Source: Bradyrhizobium sp. Ash2021
GTDB lineage: Bacteria; Pseudomonadota; Alphaproteobacteria; Rhizobiales; Xanthobacteraceae
NCBI RefSeq assembly: GCF_031202265.1
Contig: NZ_CP100604.1
Location: 1,426,001 to 1,490,000, forward strand
Direction of reading: 5' to 3'
Length of the DNA stretch: 64,000 nucleotides
Shown: positions 51,296-60,332 of the stretch, in pieces
Layout: every line of letters begins with the position of its first letter
Numbering within the stretch: the stretch's first letter is position 1
The notes under the pieces: model-generated
The model's database searches: none
Told to the model about the DNA's origin: nothing
What the model saw: the letters and a program-made list of their open reading frames with translations, nothing else
Position numbers and translations under genes: made by a program

Positions 51296-51371
51296 CTAGT
51301 GTTCCTGAGGTTCTAACATTCGCAAATGTGCTCGCTGCAAGGTATTGCGAATGTTAGAACCGGAACACTAG
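51296..51371. repeat. Interrupted palindrome 2, ending 2 bp before the lysA start
   Basis: The outer arms are CTAGTGTTCC (51296-51305) and GGAACACTAG (51362-51371). The inner arms are GTTCTAACATTCGCAA (51310-51325) and its perfect reverse complement (51345-51360), with bulges TGAG against C and a 19-nt loop. The layout and the inner ACATTCGC core match palindrome 1. Confidence 0.85.
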
Positions 51372-51373
51372 CC

Positions 51374-52639
51374 ATGAATCATTTCGACTATCGCAACGGC
51401 GTGCTGCACGCCGAGGCGGTAAATCTTATCGATCTGGCGGAGGCCGTCGGCACGCCGTTCTATTGCTATTCGACCGCGACCCTGGAGCGCCATTACCGGG
51501 TCTTTACCGAAGCCTTCGCCGGCGAAAAGGCCATGGTCTGCTACGCCATGAAGGCCAATTCCAACCAGTCGGTGCTGCGCACGCTGGCCAAGCTCGGCGC
51601 CGGCGCCGACGTGGTTTCCGGCGGCGAGTTGAAGCGTGCGCTGGCCGCCGGCATTCCGCCGCAAAAAATCCTGTTCTCGGGCGTCGGCAAGACCGAGGCC
51701 GAACTGCGCGCAGCACTTGCCGCCGACATTCTCTGCATCAACGTCGAATCCGAGCCCGAACTCGAATTGCTGTCGCGGCTGGCGGTCGAAAGCGGCAAGA
51801 CCGCGCGGATTTCAATCCGGGTCAATCCGGACGTCGATTCCGGCTCGCATGCGAAAATCTCGACCGGCAAATCCGAGAACAAGTTCGGCATTCCGATCGC
51901 CCGCGCCCGCGAGGTCTACGCCCGCGCGGCCAAGCTGCCGGGAATCAAGGTCACCGGCGCTGACGTGCATATCGGCAGCCAGATCACCGATCTGGGGCCG
52001 CTGGAGGTCGCCTTCCGGCTGTTGGCCGAATTCGTGCAAACGCTGCGCGCCGACGGCCACACCATTTCGCATATCGACTTCGGCGGCGGGCTCGGCATTC
52101 CCTATTACATGGACCGCGAAGCCCCGCCGGCGCCCGACGCCTATGCCGCGATGGTCAAGCGCGTGACGCATAATCTCGGCTGCACGCTGATGTTCGAACC
52201 CGGACGCATGATCGTCGGCAATGCCGGCATCCTCGTTACCCGCGTGATCTATGTAAAACCGGGCGACGCCAAGAATTTTGTCATCATCGATGCCGCGATG
52301 AACGATCTGATCCGCCCCACTTTGTATGAGGCGCATCACGACATCCTGCCGGTCCGTGAGGCCGCGGAGGGCGCGGACACGATCACCGCCGACGTGGTCG
52401 GGCCGGTCTGCGAAACCGGCGATTACCTCGCGCTCGACCGCAATCTGCCGGAGCCCAAGGCCGGCGATCTCCTGGCGATCATGACCGCCGGTGCCTATGG
52501 CGCGGTGCAGTCCGGCAGCTACAACACCCGCGCGCTGGTGCCGGAAGTCCTCGTCAAGGGCGATCAATACGCCGTGGTGCGCCCGCGCGTCGAGGTCGAG
52601 GCGCTGATCGCGATGGACAAGCCGGCGCCGTGGCTGTGA
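51374..52639 (+). CDS. lysA: Diaminopimelate decarboxylase
   Basis: A 421-residue PLP enzyme making lysine from meso-diaminopimelate. PLP binds K60 in VCYAMKANSNQSVL. Other signatures are VSGGELKRALAAG, VHIGSQITDLGP, HIDFGGGLGIPY, FEPGRMIVGNAG and GPVCETGDYLA with the active-site Cys from the partner subunit. It is the last gene of the argH-lptM-lysA group. The ATG at 51374 has no free ribosome binding site: the preceding 10 bases GGAACACTAG are the right arm of a large palindrome, so translation may depend on unfolding or on coupling. Confidence 0.93.
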   Translation: MNHFDYRNGVLHAEAVNLIDLAEAVGTPFYCYSTATLERHYRVFTEAFAGEKAMVCYAMKANSNQSVLRTLAKLGAGADVVSGGELKRALAAGIPPQKILFSGVGKTEAELRAALAADILCINVESEPELELLSRLAVESGKTARISIRVNPDVDSGSHAKISTGKSENKFGIPIARAREVYARAAKLPGIKVTGADVHIGSQITDLGPLEVAFRLLAEFVQTLRADGHTISHIDFGGGLGIPYYMDREAPPAPDAYAAMVKRVTHNLGCTLMFEPGRMIVGNAGILVTRVIYVKPGDAKNFVIIDAAMNDLIRPTLYEAHHDILPVREAAEGADTITADVVGPVCETGDYLALDRNLPEPKAGDLLAIMTAGAYGAVQSGSYNTRALVPEVLVKGDQYAVVRPRVEVEALIAMDKPAPWL

Positions 52640-52984
52640 GGCAAGGCGTATTTCTGGAACGGTTCGTTCAAAGCGAATGCCGCGTCCGCTAATCGTTGCT
52701 TTGCGCGCCTGACGTGGGCGCCGCGGCAACGATCTCGGGAGCCCGGGAGCACCGGTTCCGCCGGGCGTCGTCCGATTGGGTAAAACCCACTGCCTATTCC
52801 CGATACAAGCATGAATTCTTCTTTTTGGCCCCGGACGGTTGCTGCACCTGCCTGGTGATCTTAATGTCTTGGACTCGTGCTGGACATTTCGGGACAGCGT
52901 TGTGGCGAGCTGTTGCGCGGCCGGCTGACCGGCGAAGGCATGCGTTGATGGCAAGCGAGCGGAAGCGGAGAATTTGTACAGCTC
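52640..52984. other. Gene-free stretch after lysA
   Basis: 345 bp between lysA and the TauE/SafE-type gene. The open frames here are short and rich in Arg/Ala, with no recognisable motif. No strong hairpin or repeat shared with the rest of the window was seen. It presumably holds the lysA transcript end and the promoter of the next gene. Confidence 0.5.
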
Positions 52985-53815
52985 ATGATCGATCCCCTCT
53001 ACGTCGTTTCGGGATTCGGCGTCGGCCTTCTTGTTGGCATGACGGGCGTGGGCGGTGGCTCGCTGATGACTCCGTTGCTGATCCTGGTGTTCGGCGTCCA
53101 TCCGGCGACGGCGGTCGGCACCGATCTGCTCTACGCCGCTGCCACCAAGACCGCCGGGACCGCGGCGCACGGTTGGGCGAGGAGCATCCACTGGCCGGCG
53201 GTGATCCGGCTCGCAAGCGGCAGCATCCCGGCAAGCATCCTGACGCTCGTTATTCTGTGGCAGCTTGATCTCAGCGGCGAATCCTCGCGCAGCCTGGTCA
53301 ACCTGGTGCTCTGTTTTGCGCTCCTGCTCACCGCAGTGTCGCTGATATTCCGTAAGTCAATCATGCAGCGCTATCGTCGGCGTCTGGAGCAGATCAACCC
53401 CGGCACCGCCGCCCGCGCGACCGTGCTGGTGGGTGTTGCGCTTGGCGTGCTGGTCTCGATTTCTTCGGTCGGGGCCGGCGCTGTCGGCGTAACCGCGCTT
53501 CTGCTGCTCTATCCACAACTGCCGATGGCGCGCATCGTCGCATCCGACATCGCGCACGCGGTGCCGTTAACGCTGGTTGCCGGGATTGGACACTGGGCGA
53601 CGGGTGCGATCGACTGGCACCTGATGGCCGTGCTGCTGGTGGGCTCGTTGCCCGGCATTTTGATTGGCAGCTATTGTGCGCACCGCGTACCGGAAACGGC
53701 GCTCCGACTGGTGCTCGCTACAACTCTGATCGTGGTTGCCGGCAATCTTGCATCCCACGAGCTGCATTCGTCATCCTCGAATATCACCGCTTTCGCCCGC
53801 AGCACCGCCCACTGA
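52985..53815 (+). CDS. TauE/SafE family (TSUP) membrane protein
   Basis: A 276-residue exporter with about eight membrane segments and the duplicated motif: GVGLLVGMTGVGGGSLMTP at the start and GVLVSISSVGAGAVGVTALL in the second half (GxGGG reduced to GAGA). HPATAVGTDLLYAAATKTAG is a family stretch. It is only distantly similar to the copy at 6962. Substrate unknown; sulfite or similar anions are usual. Its start has a distant GGAGA. It converges on the DUF2270 gene. Confidence 0.82.
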   Translation: MIDPLYVVSGFGVGLLVGMTGVGGGSLMTPLLILVFGVHPATAVGTDLLYAAATKTAGTAAHGWARSIHWPAVIRLASGSIPASILTLVILWQLDLSGESSRSLVNLVLCFALLLTAVSLIFRKSIMQRYRRRLEQINPGTAARATVLVGVALGVLVSISSVGAGAVGVTALLLLYPQLPMARIVASDIAHAVPLTLVAGIGHWATGAIDWHLMAVLLVGSLPGILIGSYCAHRVPETALRLVLATTLIVVAGNLASHELHSSSSNITAFARSTAH

Positions 53816-53891
53816 CGAGCATGTTCGCGGACGCTTTGGCGTCAAGTCGATCGCCCGACCATGGCGGGTTGGGGCAGGCGTCACCTCCTGC

Positions 53892-54572
53892 TTAACCCAT
53901 CGCCACCTTGTCGCCCTTGGCGTCGTGCTGGCGTTGGTCGAGCCACATCGTGCCGAGCGCGAACGCCAGCCAGCCGAAATAGTAGGCAAAGCCTGTCATC
54001 AGAACGATCCAGCCGGGAATCGGTCCGACGGCGGCTCGATCGGAATATTCGACCAAGGTCGCCGCAGGCGTCGGATGGATGGCTATCTTGCCATAGTAGG
54101 CGATTGCCTGGATGGCGAAAATCCAGACGTAGTTGCGACGCAACCGCCGCCCCGCCGCGCGGACAAACGAAATGTGGTGGCGCGGCACCGTGTAGTCGCG
54201 TGCGAGAATCACCTGCCAACTATCGTCGCGGGCTTCACCGGTGAATATTGGCGCATAGAAATTCATCTCCAGCCAGCGAGCGCGGGCGCGCCAGACATTG
54301 AAATAGCGATAGCGCCGCGCCTCCATGCCGAGAAACACCGCAAGCAGCAGCCCTACCAGCACAAGGGGCAGGGGTGACGCCTCCGGGCTCGAAAAGGTCG
54401 TCGACAGCGCGATGCCCATCGTGACGATCGACCAATTGGTCGTGTTGTCGAGCCGCGTTCGCCAGATCGTCGAGCGATAGACTTCGCCGCGGTAGAGATG
54501 GGCGATGGCGCCCATTTCGGCGGAATCGAATGTGTGTCGGGGCTTTGCTTCGTTGGAAACCGTTGGAGACAT
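53892..54572 (-). CDS. DUF2270 family membrane protein
   Basis: A 226-residue protein with about four membrane segments. The family stretch is MGAIAHLYRGEVYRSTIWRT, then RLDNTTNWSIVTMGIALS; RRYRYFNVWRARARWLEMNF follows the second segment. FYAPIF and RNYVWIFAIQAIAYYGKIA are further conserved-looking parts. Function unknown. It is followed on the same strand, upstream, by an ABC-type binding protein gene 21 bp away, so they may share a promoter. Confidence 0.78.
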   Translation of the reverse strand: MSPTVSNEAKPRHTFDSAEMGAIAHLYRGEVYRSTIWRTRLDNTTNWSIVTMGIALSTTFSSPEASPLPLVLVGLLLAVFLGMEARRYRYFNVWRARARWLEMNFYAPIFTGEARDDSWQVILARDYTVPRHHISFVRAAGRRLRRNYVWIFAIQAIAYYGKIAIHPTPAATLVEYSDRAAVGPIPGWIVLMTGFAYYFGWLAFALGTMWLDQRQHDAKGDKVAMG

Positions 54573-54593
54573 GACGGGGCTCCGCTTGTCCGT

Positions 54594-55559
54594 TCATTCG
54601 ATCACTTCGTCAACGCGGGCGAGAAATGCCGCCGGAATGGTCAATCCGATTGCCTTCGCGGTCTTGAGGTTTATGAGCAGCTCAAACCTGGACGGCAGCT
54701 CGACCGGAAGGTCTGCCGGCCTGGCACCCTTCAGGATCTTGTCGACGAAAACAGCGGCCTCGCGGTACATGTCGGCTTCTGCGGCGAAATAGGCCATGAG
54801 CCCGCCGTCGCCGACGAAGTCTCGCCATCCGCAAATGGCTGGTATTCGGTGGCTCAGGGCCAGTTCCGCCGCTCGTTTGGTCGGCAGGCTGGGCTGGACG
54901 ATGACGGCGTCGGGTCGCGATCTCTGCATCGACTGAAAAGCGGCGTCGAGTTCTTCGGAACCGTGGACCAGGATCGGATCAATCGCCGTTCCGGAGGCCT
55001 GGCCGGCCAGCTGGATCTCCCTGACAAACACTTTCGAGAAAGGATCGGGTGCATTTGCGAGCACCGCAACCCGGTGCACCGACGGCACAATCTCGCGGAT
55101 CAGTTCGATAAATTTCGCAGACAGCTCCGCGTTCAGGCTGGAGTTGCCGGTGACATTTCCACCTGGCCGGGCCAGGCTCTCGACCAACCCGGTCCCGATC
55201 ATGTCTCCGCAGACCGCGCACACGATTGGAATCTCGCGCGTCGCCTGTCTGGCGGCAACAGCGGCCGGAGTGAACCAGGGCACGATCACGTCAACCTTGA
55301 GCCGCACCAGTTCGGCTGCCAACTCGGGAAGGCGGCTTATCTCTCCCTGGTCCGATCGAAACAGGAACCGAACGTTTTTCCCGTCGACGTAACCGATCTG
55401 GCGCAGCGCCTCGCGAAACAATTCCCAGAATTGTTGCCAGCCGGGAGCCGCGCGCACCAGGACGCCAATGGTTGGCACGTTGGTCTGCTGAGCCGACGCC
55501 GTGAGCGCATAAAGGGTCGCCGCGCCGCCAATCAATTGGAAGAATGTGCGCCGTCTCAT
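54594..55559 (-). CDS. ABC transporter substrate-binding protein (PF04392, TrpX/DUF534-like)
   Basis: A 321-residue periplasmic binding protein. The Tat/Sec signal MRRRTFFQLIGGAATLYALT is cut near ASAQ. Family motifs include FREALRQIGYVDGKNVRF, LAAELVRLKVDVIVPWFT, PIVCAVCGDMIGTGLVESLA, RPGGNVTGNSSLNAELSAKF and the C-terminal LPVELPSRFELLINLKTAKA. These proteins are very common in Bradyrhizobium and mostly lack a linked permease, as here. The ligand is unknown. It precedes the DUF2270 gene on the same strand. Confidence 0.82.
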   Translation of the reverse strand: MRRRTFFQLIGGAATLYALTASAQQTNVPTIGVLVRAAPGWQQFWELFREALRQIGYVDGKNVRFLFRSDQGEISRLPELAAELVRLKVDVIVPWFTPAAVAARQATREIPIVCAVCGDMIGTGLVESLARPGGNVTGNSSLNAELSAKFIELIREIVPSVHRVAVLANAPDPFSKVFVREIQLAGQASGTAIDPILVHGSEELDAAFQSMQRSRPDAVIVQPSLPTKRAAELALSHRIPAICGWRDFVGDGGLMAYFAAEADMYREAAVFVDKILKGARPADLPVELPSRFELLINLKTAKAIGLTIPAAFLARVDEVIE

Positions 55560-55651
55560 GCCAGTCCCCCTTCGGAGAACTTGCGGCATACTACTTGAAA
55601 CCGGCTAGCCGCGCTACCGCTCGGCCGGACGACGGGGTGTTGCGAGCGGCC

Positions 55652-56563
55652 TCACTTCGCCGCGTGACTGCCGCCCTTGGCGCCGCCGACGACGACGCCC
55701 GCCGCTTTCTCGATCGGCTTGATCGCCGAGGTGAAATCCGACTCCGGACCCATGTCGCGGATCACGACTTCCCAGAGCCGGCCGACGGCTTCGGCGACTT
55801 CCATCGACAGTCCGAGCGACTTCATCTCCTCGAGACACAGCCGCACGTCCTTCACCATCAGTCCGGTGGCGAAACCGAAATCGAAGCTGCGCGGCAGCAC
55901 GGCGCGCGGAAACTTGTCGCGGCTGGCGGTGTTCAGCCCAGAGCCGGCGTTGATGACGTCGATCATCACGGCGGGATCGAGCCCGGATTTGACCCCCATC
56001 ACCACGGCTTCCGAGGTCGCGACCATCGCGGTGGCCGACAGGAAATTGTTGGCGAGCTTCATGGTCTGGCCGGAGCCGGGTTTCTCGCCGATGAAGAACA
56101 CCTTGCCGATGACGTCGAGCGCGGGCTTCAGCACCTCGAAATCGGTGCGCGGACCCGACACCATCACCGCCAGCGTTCCCTTCTCGGCGCCGCCGACGCC
56201 GCCCGAGACGGGACTATCGACCTGCACGATGTTGCGCTTGGCGAGCAGGCCGTGAATCCGCACCGCCATCTGCGAGCCGACGGTCGAGAGATCGACGAAG
56301 CGCTTGACGCGCTTGCCTTCGATGACGCCGCCGGTGCCGGTTGCGACGTCGAGCGAGGCCTGCAGTGACGGCAGGCTCGCCAACACGGTCTCGCAGCGGT
56401 CGGCGATTTCCTTCGACGACGCCGCCGCTTGCGCGCCGATCGCGATCAGTTTGTCGACGACTTCCTTGCGGGTGTCGAACACCGTCAACTGATGCCCGGC
56501 CTCAACGAGCCGCCGCGCCATCGGAAAACCCATTTTGCCGAGGCCGATGAATCCGATTTCCAT
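55652..56563 (-). CDS. 3-hydroxyisobutyrate dehydrogenase family oxidoreductase
   Basis: A 303-residue beta-hydroxyacid dehydrogenase. The NAD(P) motif is IGFIGLGKMGFPMARRL (3-19). The substrate signature VDSPVSGGVGGAEKGTLAVM is at about 117-136, and the catalytic Lys is in TMKLANNFLSA (about 175). FDFGFATGLMVKDVRL lies near the C-terminus. It could act on 3-hydroxyisobutyrate, tartronate semialdehyde or a related acid; context does not decide. It is followed by a carboxymuconolactone decarboxylase-like gene upstream on the same strand, with a repeat between. Confidence 0.83.
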   Translation of the reverse strand: MEIGFIGLGKMGFPMARRLVEAGHQLTVFDTRKEVVDKLIAIGAQAAASSKEIADRCETVLASLPSLQASLDVATGTGGVIEGKRVKRFVDLSTVGSQMAVRIHGLLAKRNIVQVDSPVSGGVGGAEKGTLAVMVSGPRTDFEVLKPALDVIGKVFFIGEKPGSGQTMKLANNFLSATAMVATSEAVVMGVKSGLDPAVMIDVINAGSGLNTASRDKFPRAVLPRSFDFGFATGLMVKDVRLCLEEMKSLGLSMEVAEAVGRLWEVVIRDMGPESDFTSAIKPIEKAAGVVVGGAKGGSHAAK

Positions 56564-56587
56564 GATGATGTTTCCCTTATTTCACAA

Positions 56588-56711
56588 CGTCATTGCGAGG
56601 AGCCAACGGGTCGCGCGAATGCGCGCCCGATGACAGGCTCCGCGACGAAGCAATCCATTTTTTCTTTGCGCGGCGAGATGGATTGCTTCGCTTCGCTCGC
56701 AATGACGGCCC
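56588..56711. repeat. Dispersed palindromic repeat (GTCATTGCGAG family), copy 1
   Basis: GTCATTGCGAGGAGCC at one end and GCTTCGCTCGCAATGAC at the other are inverted repeats. GAAGCAATCCATTTTTTC and GATGGATTGCTTCG form the inner stem, and GGGTCGCGCG/CGCGCCCG lies near the left end. The same family recurs at 60333. It lies between two minus-strand genes. Confidence 0.75.
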
Positions 56712-56721
56712 AAATGGGCTC

Positions 56722-57102
56722 TCACCCCTTGTCGATCTCGGCGAACACTTCGCGCGCGATTCGAAAACTGTCGACGCCCGCGGGAACGCCGGCGTAGATC
56801 GCGACCTGCATGAAGACTTCGCGGATTTCGTCGCGGCTCACGCCGTTGGTGAGCGCGCCCTTGATGTGCACGCGCAGTTCATGCGGCCGGTTGAGGATCG
56901 AGATCATGGCGAGGTTGAGCATGCTGCGGGTCTTGCGCGGCAGTTCCTCGCGGCCCCACACCGCGCCCCAGCAATATTCGGTGACCAGTTCCTGGAACGG
57001 CTTGTTGAAGCTGTCGGAATTCTTCAGCGCGTTGGCGACATAGGTCTCGCCGAGCACCGCCTTGCGAATTTCCAGTCCCTTGTCGTGCGTTTTCTGGTCC
57101 AT
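56722..57102 (-). CDS. Carboxymuconolactone decarboxylase family protein
   Basis: A 126-residue alpha-helical protein similar to 4-carboxymuconolactone decarboxylase (PcaC-like): GLEIRKAVLGETYVANALKN, FQELVTEYCWGAVWGREELP, RSMLNLAMISILNRPHELRV and HIKGALTNGVSRDEIREVFM. It has the E-Y-x-W-G / R-S-L-L-x-L pattern and a final H in the family helix, but lacks the CxxC of AhpD-type peroxidases. True PcaC activity needs a pca context, which is absent. It may act with the upstream hydroxyacid dehydrogenase. Confidence 0.82.
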   Translation of the reverse strand: MDQKTHDKGLEIRKAVLGETYVANALKNSDSFNKPFQELVTEYCWGAVWGREELPRKTRSMLNLAMISILNRPHELRVHIKGALTNGVSRDEIREVFMQVAIYAGVPAGVDSFRIAREVFAEIDKG

Positions 57103-57284
57103 GAGGTTTCCTCGATGTTTGTTTGGGCGGCCTTTGATGGCTCGACACCGGAGCTTTACGGGGTCGCAGCCCCGCAGTCACGCCTTCGTGTTATGCGTAT
57201 TTCCGGGTGTGGGTTACCGGCTGAAACGGGTGCCTCATTGCCGCCGCTGTGCTAGGCTTGCCTGTCGGCAACCCGGAGATTTTA

Positions 57285-59159
57285 TTGAGCGGCGCCACCC
57301 CCGACCCACCGGAGCCCGCGCGCGAGCCTGACACCATCGCGCGGCTGCAGCTGACGCAGGCCCTGCAGCGGGCCAAATATGCGATCGCGTGGGAACGCGG
57401 CTGGCCTAGTCTCGCGCGTCTGTTGAGCGTCATCGGACTGTTTTTGGTGGTGTCCTGGGCCGGATTGTGGCTGACGCTGCCGTTCGTGGCGCGCGCCATC
57501 GGCAGCGGCCTGTTCGTGCTGCTGGCGGTCGGCACGCTGTTCCCGCTGATTCGTTTCCGCTGGCCGACCCGCGAGGAGGCCCTCCGCCGCCTCGACCGCG
57601 GCACTGGCATCCGCCATCGCCCCGCCACCGCGCTGACCGATACGCTCGCGACCAGGGATCCGGTCGCGCTGGCGCTGTGGCAGGCGCAGCGCGAGCGGAC
57701 GCTGGCGTCGCTCAAGCGGATCCGCGCGGGGCTGCCTTCGCCGCGGCTGGCGATCCATGACCCCTGGGCGCTGCGTGCGCTGGTCATGGTGATGATGGTC
57801 GCAACCTATGTGGCCGCCGGCGACGAACGCGCGCTGCGCGTTGCCGCGGTGTTCGACTGGAACGGCGTGCTGGCGCCGGCCAATGTCAGGGTCGACGCCT
57901 GGGTGACGCCGCCAAACTATACCGGCAAGCCCCCGATCATCCTGTCGGCCGCCAACAAGGATGCCGGCACGCCCGATAGCGGGCCGTTGCCGGTTCCGGC
58001 CGGCAGCACGCTGCTGGTGCGCTCCAGCGGCGGCACCATCGATGTGGTGGTCGGCGGCGGCGTGACCGAGATCGCACCCAGCGCCGAGGCGCCGAAAGGC
58101 ACCAACGAACGCCACTTCAAGATCGCGGCCGACGGCACCGCGCATGTCCGCGCCCCCGCCGGCCAGCCGCTATGGAAGTTCACCGCGACGCCCGACCGCC
58201 CCCCGACCATTGCGCTGGCGAAAGATCCGGAGCGCCAGGCCCGCGGCTCGCTGCAGATGTCCTACCGGCTCGAGGACGATTACGGCGTCACCGAAGCCCG
58301 CGCCCAATTTGCCGTGCGCCCCGGCGATACCCCTAAAGAAACCGGCAAGGAAACCGGCAAATCCGCGGAGCCACGGCCGCTGTTCGATCCGCCGCAGTTT
58401 GCGCTGGTGCTGCCGAATGCGCGCACCCGCAACGGCGTCGGCCAAACGGTGAAGGATCTCAGCGAGGACCCCTATGCCGGCGCCGACGTCACGCTGACGC
58501 TGACGGCCAAGGACGAGGCCGGCAATGAGGGCCGCAGCGAGCCGTTCAACATGAAGCTGCCGGAGCGGCTGTTCACCAAGCCGCTGGCGCGGGCCCTGAT
58601 CGAGCAGCGCCGCATCCTGGCGCTCGACGCCAACCAGAATGCGCAGGTCTTTACCGCGCTCGACGCGCTGATGATCGCGCCGGAATTGTTCACGCCGGAA
58701 GCCGGCCAGTATCTCGGCCTCTACAGCGTCGCGCGGCAGCTCGAAGCGGCCCGCACCGACGATGCGCTGCGCGAGGTCGTGGCGAGCCTGTGGGCGCTCG
58801 CGGTCACCATCGAGGACGGCAACATCACCGATGTCGACAAGGCGCTGCGCGCAGCGCAGGACGCGCTCAAGCAGGCGCTGGAACGCGGCGCCAGCGACGA
58901 AGAGATCAAGAAATTGACCGACAATCTGCGCGCGGCGATGGACAATTTCCTGCGCCAGCTGGCGCAGCAGCAGGATCGGGCGCCGATCCCCAATATGCCG
59001 CCGGTGCCGGAGGAAGTTCGCGTCATCCTCGAACAATCCAAGGCGCTGCGGGAAAAGACCGCGCATGCGACCGAAGACCAGCTGGAAGATCTGGCGATGC
59101 AGCAGGAGGCGTTACGGCAGCGCTTGAAGAACTTCCGCGATACGCACAAGCCGAGATGA
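57285..59159 (+). CDS. DUF4175/TIGR02302 family protein, N-terminal part
   Basis: A 624-residue protein. Two or three membrane helices lie at about 44-88 and near 163-180, and the rest is probably periplasmic. Characteristic stretches are ARLQLTQALQRAKYAIAWER, RLDRGTGIRHRPATALTDTL, VDAWVTPPNYTGKPPIILS, YRLEDDYGVTEARAQFAV and the helical RAAQDALKQALERGASDEEI. It stops after LRQRLKNFRDTHKPR, where the family normally continues as one chain of about 850 residues. I prefer the TTG at 57285 because CCCGGAG lies upstream; a GTG at 57249 is possible. Role unknown. Confidence 0.75.
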   Translation: MSGATPDPPEPAREPDTIARLQLTQALQRAKYAIAWERGWPSLARLLSVIGLFLVVSWAGLWLTLPFVARAIGSGLFVLLAVGTLFPLIRFRWPTREEALRRLDRGTGIRHRPATALTDTLATRDPVALALWQAQRERTLASLKRIRAGLPSPRLAIHDPWALRALVMVMMVATYVAAGDERALRVAAVFDWNGVLAPANVRVDAWVTPPNYTGKPPIILSAANKDAGTPDSGPLPVPAGSTLLVRSSGGTIDVVVGGGVTEIAPSAEAPKGTNERHFKIAADGTAHVRAPAGQPLWKFTATPDRPPTIALAKDPERQARGSLQMSYRLEDDYGVTEARAQFAVRPGDTPKETGKETGKSAEPRPLFDPPQFALVLPNARTRNGVGQTVKDLSEDPYAGADVTLTLTAKDEAGNEGRSEPFNMKLPERLFTKPLARALIEQRRILALDANQNAQVFTALDALMIAPELFTPEAGQYLGLYSVARQLEAARTDDALREVVASLWALAVTIEDGNITDVDKALRAAQDALKQALERGASDEEIKKLTDNLRAAMDNFLRQLAQQQDRAPIPNMPPVPEEVRVILEQSKALREKTAHATEDQLEDLAMQQEALRQRLKNFRDTHKPR

Positions 59160-59169
59160 TCGAGCACCG

Positions 59170-60312
59170 ATGATGATCGCAAAATTCATCTCAATGGGTC
59201 AGGAAAGCGCCAGCCGCGCGAAAGGCTGTGGGCGCGCGATGGTTGCCGCGCTGATCCTGGCGATCGCGCTCTGCGCGCCGGCGTTCTCGACCGCGGCCAA
59301 AGCCCAGGAAGCGCTCGATGAGCTGCTTGAGAATGCCGAAAGGGCGATGCGGGATTCCGTCGATAATCTGAAGAGCAAGAAGACCGACGGCAGTCTCAGC
59401 AATCAGTCCGAGGCGATCCAGAATCTGGAAAAATACGCGTTCCGGCCGCGCATATTGAGCGACCGCGATCTGAAGAGCATGCTCGATCGCCTCGAGCGGC
59501 TGTCGAAATCCGGTGACAAGGATGCCGCCAAGCAATTGCTGGAGCAGTTGCAGCAGATGCTGGAAAACCTGCAGATGGCGCAGCCCGGCCAGCCCGGCGA
59601 CAGCGAGATGGAGCAGGCGCTGAACGAACTCGGCGACATGATCCGCAAGCAGCAGCAGTTGCGCGACAAGACCTTCAAGCAGGGCCAGGATTCGCGGCGC
59701 GACCGGATGCGCGGCAAGCAGGGGGACCAGGGCATGGCCGACCTGCAGCAGGACCAGCAGAGCCTGCGCGACCGGCTGAAGAAACTGCAGGAACAACTCG
59801 CCAAGCGCGGCATGGGGCCGGGCCAGCGCGGCGAAAAAGGTCAGAAAGGCGAGAAGGGTCAGGGCGGCGAACAGGGGCAGGGCGAGCAAGGCGACCAGGG
59901 CGACGGCGAGGACGGCCTCGATCAGGCCGATTCGGCGATGGGCGATGCCAGCGGTAGGCTCGGAGAAGGCAATGCCGACGGCGCCGTGGACTCGCAGGGC
60001 CGCGCGCTGGAGGCGTTGCGCAAGGGCGCCCAGAACCTCGCCGACGCCATGCAGCAGGGCGATGGCGACCAGTCCGGCGATGGCCCGGGCAATCGCGCCG
60101 GCCGGCAGCAGAGCGGCGGCAACCAGACCGATCCGCTGGGCCGGCCGCTGCGCGGCCGCGAATTCGGCGACGATCTGACGGTGAAAATCCCCGGCGAGAT
60201 CGACGTACAGCGGGTGCGTCGGATCCTGGAAGAACTGCGCCGGCGCCTCGCCGATCCGTCGCGTCCGCAGATCGAACTCGATTACATCGAGCGGCTGCTG
60301 AAGGATTACTGA
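59170..60312 (+). CDS. DUF4175/TIGR02302 family, separate C-terminal part with its own signal peptide
   Basis: A 380-residue protein. A signal peptide (about 1-45: AMVAALILAIALCAPAFSTA then AKAQ) precedes a Gln/Lys/Asp-rich helical chain: SMLDRLERLSKSGDKDAAKQ, LLEQLQQMLENLQMAQPGQP and DMIRKQQQLRDKTFKQGQD. A Gly/Gln low-complexity stretch (about 215-245) follows, then SQGRALEALRKGAQNLADAM and a C-terminal RRILEELRRRLADPSRPQIE. These match the C-terminal third of TIGR02302 proteins. It begins 10 bp after the preceding gene and must be co-transcribed. It is probably exported and associates with the first part. Confidence 0.72.
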   Translation: MMIAKFISMGQESASRAKGCGRAMVAALILAIALCAPAFSTAAKAQEALDELLENAERAMRDSVDNLKSKKTDGSLSNQSEAIQNLEKYAFRPRILSDRDLKSMLDRLERLSKSGDKDAAKQLLEQLQQMLENLQMAQPGQPGDSEMEQALNELGDMIRKQQQLRDKTFKQGQDSRRDRMRGKQGDQGMADLQQDQQSLRDRLKKLQEQLAKRGMGPGQRGEKGQKGEKGQGGEQGQGEQGDQGDGEDGLDQADSAMGDASGRLGEGNADGAVDSQGRALEALRKGAQNLADAMQQGDGDQSGDGPGNRAGRQQSGGNQTDPLGRPLRGREFGDDLTVKIPGEIDVQRVRRILEELRRRLADPSRPQIELDYIERLLKDY

Positions 60313-60332
60313 GCGGTTGGGCGCCCGCCGCC

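Noticed and set aside
51206..51371. Lysine riboswitch upstream of lysA
   Set aside because: The leader consists of two simple long palindromes without the multi-helix junction and conserved loops of the L-box.
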